A stretch of DNA of 64,000 nt from positions 62,001 through 126,000 of the forward strand of contig CAYPEI010000005.1 in assembly GCA_964409775.1 (NCBI GenBank). Direction: 5' to 3'. Positions 36,015 through 43,443 of this stretch are shown here, piece after piece; position 1 is the stretch's first letter, and the number at the start of each line of letters is the position of its first letter. A model generated the notes under the pieces. The model worked only from the letters and a program-made list of their open reading frames with translations. It did not search any database and was not told the DNA's origin. The stretch is from JAHBXL01 sp964409775. GTDB lineage: Bacteria > Planctomycetota > Phycisphaerae > Phycisphaerales > UBA1924. Position numbers and translations under genes: made by a program.

Positions 36015-36434
36015 TCAATCGAAGCGGAACACGCCCTTCCGGAGTCCGTAGATGTACGCCACGACCGTCGTCGCCATGAAGAACAGGATCCGGCCCAGCC
36101 AGATCGTCCCTTCCGGACTCTGGTGATCGATGTTCGCGAACGTCGTTGCCCACGGGTACAGGAAGATGATCTCGATGTCGAACACGAGGAAGACCATCGC
36201 GATCAGGTAGAACCGGACGTTGAACCGCTTTCGCGCTGTCCCCACCGGGTTCATGCCCGATTCGTACGTCAGGCTCTTGACCGCTCCGTCGCGCCGGGGC
36301 CCGATCAACTGCGACAGCACCACGTTCATCACCCCGAACACCACCGCCCCCGTGATCAGGAGCATGAGCGGGATGTATGACCCGATGTCGGTCGCGGCAA
36401 GCACGGTCTGGGAAGCGTCGCTCATCGCGGACAT
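36015..36434 (-). CDS. nuoA: NADH-quinone oxidoreductase subunit A
   Basis: This 139-residue protein (130 or so from the next Met at 36425) is NuoA, a small membrane subunit of complex I. Three membrane segments are present (about residues 17-40, 78-98 and 110-130), and the family signature ESGMNPVGTARKRFNVRFYLIA and FDIEIIFLYPWA are clear (quoted in part). The Glu and Asp of the latter face the quinone cavity. No nuoB follows; the downstream gene is the EAL-CBS protein. It is divergent from groEL1 with about 270 bases between them. Confidence 0.93.
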   Translation of the reverse strand: MSAMSDASQTVLAATDIGSYIPLMLLITGAVVFGVMNVVLSQLIGPRRDGAVKSLTYESGMNPVGTARKRFNVRFYLIAMVFLVFDIEIIFLYPWATTFANIDHQSPEGTIWLGRILFFMATTVVAYIYGLRKGVFRFD

Positions 36435-36705
36435 GTTAGCAGATCCAAGCCTGCCATTCCGGCAGCACCCGGCAACCGGGTTCCCCACCTGACACCCTGC
36501 CCGAGGCGGCTCTCCACGCTGCCGCACACGAAACAGGAGCGAATTGGCGATCCGGGTCCGCATACGCTCTGGCACCCGGCTTGCCCTCACCGACATGCCG
36601 GGCGTGGTTACGCCCTCAGTCGGAGTGCTTCCACCAAACTCCCACCTAATGCGGTGGGGTTCTTCCTCAGACAACGCAGAAACCCCAGTTTCGGAGACTC
36701 GATCC
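36435..36705. promoter_or_regulatory. divergent region upstream of nuoA and groEL1, with a hairpin
   Basis: This 271-base region must contain promoters for nuoA (leftward) and groEL1 (rightward). It holds an inverted repeat, CCCACC at 36641-36646 and GGTGGG at 36653-36658 with a 6-base loop, about 50 bases before the groEL1 ATG. The nine-base CIRCE arms known to bind HrcA are not present. A GAGTGCTT string at 36623-36630 resembles half a CIRCE arm but has no partner. Confidence 0.4.
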
Positions 36706-38466
36706 ATGGCCGTCAAGGAACTGACTTTCGATGTCGACGCACGTCAGGCCCTGCTCGCAGGCGTTGAGAAACTCGCCCGGGCAGTGAAGAGCACGCTCGG
36801 TCCCCGCGGCCGCAATGCCATCCTCGACAAGTCCTGGGGAGGCCCGACAGTCACCAAGGACGGCGTCTCCGTTGCCGAGGAAATCGAACTCCGCGACAAG
36901 GCCCAGAACATGGGCGCCCGCCTGGTGAAGGAAGCCGCGAGCAAGACCAGCGACGAAGCCGGCGACGGAACCACCACCGCGACCGTGCTCGCCGAGGCGC
37001 TCTTCCGCGAAGGACTCAAGCACATCGCCGCGGGCGTCGACGCCAACGCGCTGATCCGCGGCATGAAGAAGGGTGTCGAGACCACCGTCGCCGAGATCCG
37101 CAAACTCAGCAAGCCCGTCGACCGTTCCCCCAGGAGCGGCGACATCCAGAACATCGCGACCATCTCCGCGAACAACGACCCGGTGGTCGGCAAGATCATC
37201 GCCGACGCGTTCACGAAGGTCGGTGCGGACGGCGTCATTACCATCGAGGAAGGCAAGACCCAGGACACGACCGTCGACGTCGTCGAGGGCATGCAGTTCG
37301 ATCGGGGCTACATCTCGCCCAACTTCGTCACGAGCACCGACGACATGACCGTTCAGTTCGAGAAGGCCCTTGTGCTCATCCACGAGGACAAGATCGAGAG
37401 CGTCTCGAAACTCGTCCCCCTGCTCGAGAAGGTCATGCAGGCCAAGAAGCCCCTGCTCATCATCGCCGAGGATGTCTCCGGCGAAGCGCTCTCGACGCTG
37501 GTCATCAACAAACTCCGCGGCACGCTGCAGGTGTGCGCGGTCAAGGCGCCGGGCTACGGCGACCGCCGCAAGGCCATGCTCGAGGACATCGCCGTCCTGA
37601 CGGGCGCCCAGCCCATCATGAAGGACCTGGGAATCGAACTCGAGAAGGTAGAACTCGCCCAACTCGGCATGGCCAAGAAACTCGAAGTCGACGCCGACAA
37701 CACCACGATCATCGAGGGCGCCGGCGCCGTCAAGGACATCAAGGCCCGCATCGAACAGATCAAGCGTGAGATCGACGCCACCACCAGCGACTACGACCGC
37801 GAGAAACTCCAGGAACGCCTCGCCAAACTCTCCGGCGGCGTTGCCCAGATCAACGTCGGCGCGGCTTCCGAGGCCGAACTCAAGGAGAAGAAGGCCCGCT
37901 TCGAGGATGCCCTGCACGCCACCCGTGCGGCGGTCGCCGAGGGTGTCGTGCCCGGCGGCGGAGTGTCGTACATCCGCGCCCGCGAGGCCATCTCCGCCCT
38001 GAAGGAGTACCGCGCCGTCTACGGCAAGCCCGGCGACAAGGCCGACGACAAGACCGCAGACGATGTTGGTCAGGCGAAGTACGACTTCGCCGCCGGTCTC
38101 GATGTCGTCTTCCGCGCGCTCGCGCTCCCGCTCCAGACCATCGCCGACAACGCGGGCGAGAAGGGCACCGTCGTGGTCGCCAAGGTCGCCGAGGGCAAGG
38201 GCGCGTTCGGCTTCAACGCCCTGACGCTCGAGTACACCGACCTGCTCAAGGCCGGCGTGCTGACGCCGGCGAAGGTCGATCGCTGCGCCATCCAGAACGC
38301 ATCGAGCGTGGCCACCGTGCTCCTCGCCGCGGACTGCATCATCACTGAAAAGCCCAAGGACAAGGATGACCACGACCACGCGCACGGCCACGGCCATGGC
38401 GGCGGCGGCATGCCGGGCATGGGCGGGATGGGTGGCATGGGCGGAATGGGCGGCATGGGTTTCTGA
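36706..38466 (+). CDS. groEL: 60-kDa chaperonin GroEL, paralogue 1
   Basis: This 586-residue protein is a group I chaperonin subunit. The ATP-binding stretch GDGTTTATVLAEAL near residue 86 and the family block VVEGMQFDRGYISPNF near 190 are present, as is the GVVPGGGVSYIRA segment close to residue 420. It has a Gly-Gly-Met-rich tail ending GGMGF, preceded by an Asp/His-rich run (HDHAHGHGH) that could bind metal. A charged insertion (YGKPGDKADDKTADD) at about residues 435-455 is longer than in E. coli GroEL. The start has GGAG about ten bases upstream. groES lies downstream, not upstream, with a 68-residue gene in between. Confidence 0.97.
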   Translation: MAVKELTFDVDARQALLAGVEKLARAVKSTLGPRGRNAILDKSWGGPTVTKDGVSVAEEIELRDKAQNMGARLVKEAASKTSDEAGDGTTTATVLAEALFREGLKHIAAGVDANALIRGMKKGVETTVAEIRKLSKPVDRSPRSGDIQNIATISANNDPVVGKIIADAFTKVGADGVITIEEGKTQDTTVDVVEGMQFDRGYISPNFVTSTDDMTVQFEKALVLIHEDKIESVSKLVPLLEKVMQAKKPLLIIAEDVSGEALSTLVINKLRGTLQVCAVKAPGYGDRRKAMLEDIAVLTGAQPIMKDLGIELEKVELAQLGMAKKLEVDADNTTIIEGAGAVKDIKARIEQIKREIDATTSDYDREKLQERLAKLSGGVAQINVGAASEAELKEKKARFEDALHATRAAVAEGVVPGGGVSYIRAREAISALKEYRAVYGKPGDKADDKTADDVGQAKYDFAAGLDVVFRALALPLQTIADNAGEKGTVVVAKVAEGKGAFGFNALTLEYTDLLKAGVLTPAKVDRCAIQNASSVATVLLAADCIITEKPKDKDDHDHAHGHGHGGGGMPGMGGMGGMGGMGGMGF

Positions 38467-38505
38467 GCGAACAATGACTTGGCACGCCTCAATCGGAGTT
38501 CACAC

Positions 38506-38712
38506 ATGGCAAAGGCAAGCGATCTGATGGGCCGAAGCGGCGCGGGCGGACTTGGCAGCGCCGGCCACTCCGCGCTCAAGCCCCTCGCCGCCGGGCCGGC
38601 AAAGCCGGCAGACCAGAAGGCCTCCACCAAGGCTCTTTCGAGCAAGCCCACCGTTGGCCATCAGACAGCCGGCGGCGGCAAGGCCCCGGTCGCCCGGCGT
38701 CCGAAGGTCTGA
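38506..38712 (+). CDS. 68-residue unknown protein between groEL1 and groES
   Basis: This short gene starts at ATG 38506, with GGAG eight bases upstream, 39 bases after the groEL1 stop and 84 bases before groES. The product is basic and rich in Gly, Ala, Ser, Pro and Lys: MAKASDLMGRSGAGGLGS at the start, then LKPLAAGPAKPADQKAS, ending in RRPKV. It lacks a signal peptide, membrane helix or known domain, and is probably disordered. The spacing and ribosome binding site support a real gene. Its position between the two chaperonin genes suggests co-expression with them, but a chaperonin-related role is only inferred. Confidence 0.6.
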   Translation: MAKASDLMGRSGAGGLGSAGHSALKPLAAGPAKPADQKASTKALSSKPTVGHQTAGGGKAPVARRPKV

Positions 38713-38796
38713 TCGCGATTCTCTGCCGCGCACCGATCTCCGGATCCGAGTCGCGGCGTTCACACAAACTCACCTGTCTCACGGAGTGTTGATCCC

Positions 38797-39087
38797 ATGG
38801 CCATCAAGCCCCTCGAAGACCGCGTCCTCGTCAAGCCTGCAGAGCCCGAGACCAAGACCGCTTCCGGCATCTACCTGCCCGAAACCTCCAAGGAAAAGCC
38901 GGTCCGCGGCGAGGTCGTCGCCACCGGCCCGGGCAAGCGCCTTGAGAACGGCAAGCGGGCCGAGATGTCCGTCCGCAAGGGCGACACGGTGTTCTACGGC
39001 AAGTACGCCGGGACCGAGGTCGAACTCAAGGGCGACAAACTCCTGATCCTCCGCGAGTCCGAACTCCTCGGCGTTGTTGAGGGATAA
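38797..39087 (+). CDS. groES: 10-kDa co-chaperonin GroES
   Basis: This 96-residue protein is GroES, the lid of the GroEL cavity. It starts with IKPLEDRVLVKPAEPETKTA, has the mobile loop near GIYLP at about residue 25, GEVVATGPGK near 45, and a strand VELKGDKLLILRE near the end. GGAG lies upstream of the ATG. It is the third gene of the run that starts with groEL1 and is followed after 139 bases by the sulfotransferase genes. Confidence 0.97.
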   Translation: MAIKPLEDRVLVKPAEPETKTASGIYLPETSKEKPVRGEVVATGPGKRLENGKRAEMSVRKGDTVFYGKYAGTEVELKGDKLLILRESELLGVVEG

Positions 39088-39226
39088 CTGACGGCTCCAC
39101 GCTCGCCGCGGCGGCGCCGGCAGGCTTCCGACCCGTCGACCCCGGCGTCCGTTCCCGATCTCCAGAACAGCATCGCTGCGCCCGGGCCTACGCTGTCTGC
39201 GTGGTTCCGGGGTGGCAGGAGTGTCC

Positions 39227-40309
39227 ATGCCCCGCTCGAAGTCCAGCCTGCAGTCTGGCCCGGTCGTGCGCCAGATCAAGGCGGCCATCCCCGCTCCACT
39301 GAAGGCGGCGATCCGGCCGGCGGTCCGGGCAGTCCTGCCCGCGGCGCCGCCCCCGGTTGCCCCGGCTCCCTCGGCTCCTGACCTGAGTTTCTGCGACGCG
39401 CCTTCGCCCAACGCCTGGACTGTTCACAACCCATCCACCCAGCGGGAGCATCGCTTTTTCTTCCTCGCCGGTTGCTGGAAGAGCGGCACCCACTGGATCC
39501 AGAACATCCTGAACCAGCACCCGCAGGTGAACATGAAGGGCGAGTATCACTTCGAAGTGATGCTCAAGGCCATGCATCGGTTCACCTCGCCTCATTGGTT
39601 CGTCGGCCATGGGCCAAAGGCCAGTCGCGTTGCCGCCGCGGCCATGCAGAATTTCATCCGCCGAACGATGTTCGCAACGACCCGCGACCGTCCCGAGGCG
39701 CTGTGGCTGGGCGATCGCACCCCGCGACACCTCCGCGAGGTGTTGCCCGGCGCCCCGTGCATCTGGCTCCTGCGCGACGGCCGCGATGTGCTCGTCTCCT
39801 GGTCCTTCCACTGGCTGCGTGTGAACAACACCGGCGTCTTCAATCACCGGTTCAAGGCCCAAATCGAGCGCTTCGCGCCCGAGTTCGCCGCCGATCCCGA
39901 TCGCTTCCGCGATCCGGACTCCGGCCTGCTCGGCAACGACCAATGGATCCGTCGGACCGCCCGCGAGTGGGCCGCGTATGTCCGCAACGATCTCGGTCAG
40001 TTCGCCGCGCTCCAGGCCGTGGGTACGCCCGTCCACAAGGTCGTGTACGAGCAACTCCACAGGCAGCCGCACGAAGGCGCTCGCGCGATGTACCGGTTCC
40101 TTGGTCTCGATCCTGACCAGGCCGCGCCGCTCTCGGCCGAGAGCCGCACGCTCCCGGGTTTCAAGAGCGAGGATCTGAAGTCGGCCACGCGCAAGGGCCA
40201 GACCGGCGACTGGCGGAACTATTTCAACGAGCGCATCACCCGGATCTTCAAGGAAGAGGCCGGCCAGGCGCTCATCGACGCCGGATACGAAAAGGATCTG
40301 AACTGGTAA
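39227..40309 (+). CDS. sulfotransferase 1 (PAPS-dependent type)
   Basis: This 360-residue protein belongs to the sulfotransferase family that moves sulfate from PAPS to an acceptor. The 5'-phosphosulfate loop is CWKSGTHWIQN (Lys85-Ser86-Gly87-Thr88), the 3'-phosphate block is LLRDGRDVLVSWSFH, and the late RKGQTGDWRNYF motif is the RKG-x-x-GDW signature of the cytosolic-type family. A basic Ala/Pro-rich N-terminus of about 60 residues precedes the domain. It ends in GYEKDLNW. ATG 39227 has GGAG upstream; a GTG at 39212 is in frame. The acceptor is unknown. Its stop overlaps the next start by one base. Confidence 0.92.
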   Translation: MPRSKSSLQSGPVVRQIKAAIPAPLKAAIRPAVRAVLPAAPPPVAPAPSAPDLSFCDAPSPNAWTVHNPSTQREHRFFFLAGCWKSGTHWIQNILNQHPQVNMKGEYHFEVMLKAMHRFTSPHWFVGHGPKASRVAAAAMQNFIRRTMFATTRDRPEALWLGDRTPRHLREVLPGAPCIWLLRDGRDVLVSWSFHWLRVNNTGVFNHRFKAQIERFAPEFAADPDRFRDPDSGLLGNDQWIRRTAREWAAYVRNDLGQFAALQAVGTPVHKVVYEQLHRQPHEGARAMYRFLGLDPDQAAPLSAESRTLPGFKSEDLKSATRKGQTGDWRNYFNERITRIFKEEAGQALIDAGYEKDLNW

Positions 40310-41391
40310 TGCCGTCCGAGATCCGACAGATCGTCAAGCGTGTCGTGCGCGTGGTCGCGCCCGGCGTGCTTCCGCGCCCACCGTCGCCGGTCGATGTCGA
40401 TCCGGAGCCGGCCGAGCGGATCCTCGATCACACCGTGGGTATCGACCGCGCCGAGTACGGTTCGCCCGACTTTGAATCCTGCCTCTCCGAACGGGAGTTC
40501 ACTGTCGAGGTCGGCGGTCGCACGCACAAGGTCTTCTTCCTCGTCGGCCATCCCCGGTCCGGCACCCACTGGATGGATGCCGTCCTGAACTGCCATCCCG
40601 GCGCGATGATCCGCGGCGAGTACCGTTTCGAGTCCCTCCGCAACGCCTTCGATGATCTCACCGGCAAACGCTGGCACGCCGCCAGCCGCGAGCCGATGCG
40701 GTCCGAGGCCGAGCGCTGCTTCGCCGAGAGCGTCCGCCGCATTGTCGGCGCTTCCAGCGCCCGCAAGCCGGCCGCGACCTGGATCGGCGACCGCACGCCC
40801 CGGTTGCTCCGGGTGTTCCTTGCCGGCGCTCCGCACTTCCTCATCATCCGCGACCCCCGCGACGTGCTGGTGTCCTGGGCCCACCAGGAACTCCGCAACG
40901 CCGGCTTCAACTACCGGACGTTCGGATTCGACAACGAACTCGGCGGTCTGCGCGAAGAGTTCCTCGCCGATCCATCACTGTTCAACAAGCAGCCCGAGCG
41001 CCTGTTCGCCTGCGAACGCTGGGTGCGCCACCTTGTGCGGCGGTGGCGCAACCACATGCGATTCGATCTCGCCATGCTCCGCACCATCGACTCCGGCCAG
41101 GTGCAGGCCCGTGTCCGCGTGGTCCGCTACGAGCGCATCCACGCCGAGCCCGAGGCCCAGCGCGCCGCCATGTACCGCTTCCTCGATTTAAACCCTCGCG
41201 ACGCCGCGCCCCTCTCCGCCGAGAACTCCTCCCGCCCCGGCCTTTCCCGCGAGAACCCGCACGGCCTGTTCCGCAAGGGCGCGGTCGGAGACTGGGAGCG
41301 CTATTTCACGCCGCAGGTCCGCGCGTGGTTCAAGGATGTCGGCGGCCGCACGCTCATCGAACTCGGCTACGCCAAGGACGACAACTGGTGA
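40309..41391 (+). CDS. sulfotransferase 2 (PAPS-dependent type)
   Basis: This 360-residue paralogue of the previous gene has the 5'-phosphosulfate loop GHPRSGTHWMD (near residue 83), the 3'-phosphate block IIRDPRDVLVSWAHQ, the TWIGDRTPRLL segment shared across the set, and a late RKGAVGDWERYF motif. The N-terminus is a basic amphipathic stretch (IRQIVKRVVRVVAPGV). It ends in GYAKDDNW. Where most family members have Lys in the 5' loop, this copy has Arg. ATG 40309 shares a base with the preceding TAA stop, and its own TGA is overlapped by the next start by four bases. The acceptor is unknown. Confidence 0.92.
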   Translation: MPSEIRQIVKRVVRVVAPGVLPRPPSPVDVDPEPAERILDHTVGIDRAEYGSPDFESCLSEREFTVEVGGRTHKVFFLVGHPRSGTHWMDAVLNCHPGAMIRGEYRFESLRNAFDDLTGKRWHAASREPMRSEAERCFAESVRRIVGASSARKPAATWIGDRTPRLLRVFLAGAPHFLIIRDPRDVLVSWAHQELRNAGFNYRTFGFDNELGGLREEFLADPSLFNKQPERLFACERWVRHLVRRWRNHMRFDLAMLRTIDSGQVQARVRVVRYERIHAEPEAQRAAMYRFLDLNPRDAAPLSAENSSRPGLSRENPHGLFRKGAVGDWERYFTPQVRAWFKDVGGRTLIELGYAKDDNW

Positions 41392-42413
41392 GCCCGCTCC
41401 GCCGATCCATCCGGAAGTTGATGGGCGACGCGGCCCGCGGCGTGCCCGCCCCGGCGCGGCCGTTCTTTGTCTGCGGTCACCCCCGCTCCGGCACCAACTG
41501 GGTCAGTTCGCTCCTGAACCTCCATCCGCGGGTCTTCTGCGACGGCGAGTTCCACTTCCACCTTGTTCGCAACGGCATCGACGCCTTCAAGTCGCAGCCC
41601 TGGTACGTCGGCAGCCGCGAGCCCGTCCGAACGGTCGTCGAGCAGGCCTTCGCCGACATGGTCCTGAAGTGCCTCACCGCGCAGGCACACCGCCCGGCGG
41701 AGGACGGCGGCAAGCCCGACGCAACCGAGGTCGGCGATCACACCCCGCGCATGCTCCGCATGCTTGTTCCTCCCCCGGAAGGCCGCTACATCGTCATCTT
41801 CCGCGACGGGCGCGACGTGCTGGTCTCCTGGACCTTCCACCTGCTCAAGACCTCCCGACCCGACATCATGCACCCCGACGTCCGGCCCGTCTTCGAGCAG
41901 GTCCTTCCCGGCGCCGATGCCTCCGCCGACGCGGCCCGCGATGCCGCACGCAGGCTGCTCGCCGATCGAAACTGGGTGAGTCACTACGCCGCAGCGTGGG
42001 CAGACCATACCGGCCACGATCTCGCGGCCATCCGCCGGCTCGAATCCGAAGGGCACGGAAAGTCCATCCTGAGGCTGAGTTACGAGGGTCTCCACGCCGA
42101 TGTCGAAGGCGAGCGATCGCGGATGTACGCGTTCCTCGGCGCCGATCCCGCGCTGGCCGCGCCACTCTCCCGGGAAAGCCACACCTCGCCGGGCTTTGGC
42201 CGCGAGGCGCCGCGATCGTTCTACCGCAAGGGCGAAGTGGGGGACTGGCGCAACTACCTCACCGCCGACTCGCACGCATGGGTTCTCCAGTGCGCGGGTG
42301 AGCGTCTCCGTGAACTCGGATACGAGATGGCCGCCCACACCGCCGCGCGTCCGCAGTCTTCCGATCGGCCCGTGCTCGTCAACGCCGGTGTGCAGACCAA
42401 GGAGCCAGCATGA
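41388..42413 (+). CDS. sulfotransferase 3 (PAPS-dependent type)
   Basis: This 341-residue paralogue carries the loop GHPRSGTNWVSS, the 3'-phosphate block IFRDGRDVLVSWTFHLL, EVGDHTPRML and the late YRKGEVGDWRNYL motif. It differs from its neighbours at the C-terminus, where the GYE is followed by a polar 30-residue extension rather than the -NW end. The GTG at 41388 is chosen because it overlaps the previous stop (GTGA) and keeps the basic N-terminal stretch seen in paralogue 2; ATG 41421, with GGAAG upstream, is the alternative. Its stop overlaps the next ATG by four bases. Confidence 0.9.
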   Translation: MSPLRRSIRKLMGDAARGVPAPARPFFVCGHPRSGTNWVSSLLNLHPRVFCDGEFHFHLVRNGIDAFKSQPWYVGSREPVRTVVEQAFADMVLKCLTAQAHRPAEDGGKPDATEVGDHTPRMLRMLVPPPEGRYIVIFRDGRDVLVSWTFHLLKTSRPDIMHPDVRPVFEQVLPGADASADAARDAARRLLADRNWVSHYAAAWADHTGHDLAAIRRLESEGHGKSILRLSYEGLHADVEGERSRMYAFLGADPALAAPLSRESHTSPGFGREAPRSFYRKGEVGDWRNYLTADSHAWVLQCAGERLRELGYEMAAHTAARPQSSDRPVLVNAGVQTKEPA

Positions 42414-43312
42414 CGGACATCCCGACGCACACGCCCGACGGCCGGCCCTACAAAATGTTCTTCATCAGCGGGCACATGCGCTCCGGCACGACGTGGATGC
42501 GCAACCTGATGAACCTGCACCCGGACATCAACACGCAGAGCGAAGGGCCCCTCAAACTCCTGGCCAAGGGCATCGAGGATGCCAAGAGCGCCACCTGGCT
42601 GACCAGTTCCCGCGATGACATGCCCCGCGTGCTCGATGAACTGTTCATCCGCATGGGGCGCGACTACACCCTCGCCCTCGCCCGCTACAAGCCCGAGGCC
42701 CAGTGGATCGGCGATCACACCTCCGGCCACATCCAGCCCATCATCCCCGCGTCCCCGCACTTCAACATCATCCGCGATGGCCGCGACGTGCTGACCTCGT
42801 GGACGTTCCATCAACTCCGCATCAGGTTCCTCATCGGCGAGCCCTTCAAGTCGCAGATGGCCGCCCTCACCGACCAGTTCCACGCCGATCCGGAGTTCTT
42901 CGCCAAGAACCCGCAACTCCTGTTCTCGGTCGAGCCCTGGGTCCGCGCCGCCGCCCGCGGCTGGTCGCAGATCGTCCTGGCCGACCTCGAGATGATCAAG
43001 CGAATCGAAGCGGGCGACTTCCCCGGAACCACCATCTGCCCCCTGCGCTACGAGCGCTGCATCACCGAGACCCTCGCCGAGCAGCGGCGGATGTACGAGT
43101 TCCTCGGGCTCGACCCGACCCTCGCCGCCGTACCCTCCGAAAAGACCAGGACCAAGGCCGGCTTCAGCAAGGAGAACCCCATGTGGTTCTATCGCTCCGG
43201 CAAGATCGGTGATTGGAAGAACTACGTGACCGACGACTTCAAGCGGTGGTTCAAGGACGAAGCCGGCGAAGCCCTGATCGCCACCGGATACGAGCAGAAC
43301 CTGAACTGGTAA
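42410..43312 (+). CDS. sulfotransferase 4 (PAPS-dependent type)
   Basis: This 300-residue paralogue is the shortest and lacks the basic N-terminal stretch; the conserved domain starts within 20 residues. It has the loop GHMRSGTTWMRN, the 3'-phosphate block IIRDGRDVLTSWTFHQ, WIGDHTSGHI, and a late YRSGKIGDWKNYV motif in which the usual Lys of RKG is Ser. It ends in GYEQNLNW. ATG 42410 overlaps the preceding TGA by four bases. About 130 bases separate it from groEL2. Confidence 0.92.
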   Translation: MTDIPTHTPDGRPYKMFFISGHMRSGTTWMRNLMNLHPDINTQSEGPLKLLAKGIEDAKSATWLTSSRDDMPRVLDELFIRMGRDYTLALARYKPEAQWIGDHTSGHIQPIIPASPHFNIIRDGRDVLTSWTFHQLRIRFLIGEPFKSQMAALTDQFHADPEFFAKNPQLLFSVEPWVRAAARGWSQIVLADLEMIKRIEAGDFPGTTICPLRYERCITETLAEQRRMYEFLGLDPTLAAVPSEKTRTKAGFSKENPMWFYRSGKIGDWKNYVTDDFKRWFKDEAGEALIATGYEQNLNW

Positions 43313-43345
43313 CCCCTGCTTCAGGGGACTCTGCGCGCAGATTCG
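43313..43345 (+). terminator. weak hairpins after the sulfotransferase genes
   Basis: A 6-bp stem (CCCCTG at 43313-43318 with CAGGGG at 43322-43327) directly follows the stop, then a palindrome CTGCGCGCAG at 43331-43340, then a T-rich stretch (ATTCGTTTCTTTCTG). This could end some transcription before groEL2, but stem and T-run are weak, so read-through is likely. Confidence 0.35.
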
Positions 43346-43443
43346 TTTCTTTCTGCCAGAATGACGGTCCCTCAGCCCGCCCACCCCGGGCACGCCCTTT
43401 GCACTCCGCCCTGCCTCAACGACCCCTGAACAGAGGAATCCCC

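Noticed and set aside
36600..36705. CIRCE (HrcA operator) before groEL1
   Set aside because: Only a GAGTGCTT string resembles one arm; the matching TTAGCACTC arm is absent.
36667..38397. Long open frame antisense to groEL1
   Set aside because: It is the reverse strand of a strongly conserved gene in GC-rich DNA; its product is Asp/Val/Gly/Leu-rich with no family features.
39227..43312. Sulfotransferase block as a mobile or transposed segment
   Set aside because: Base composition matches the flanks by eye, no inverted or direct repeats or transposase are present, and the copies have diverged well beyond recent duplication.
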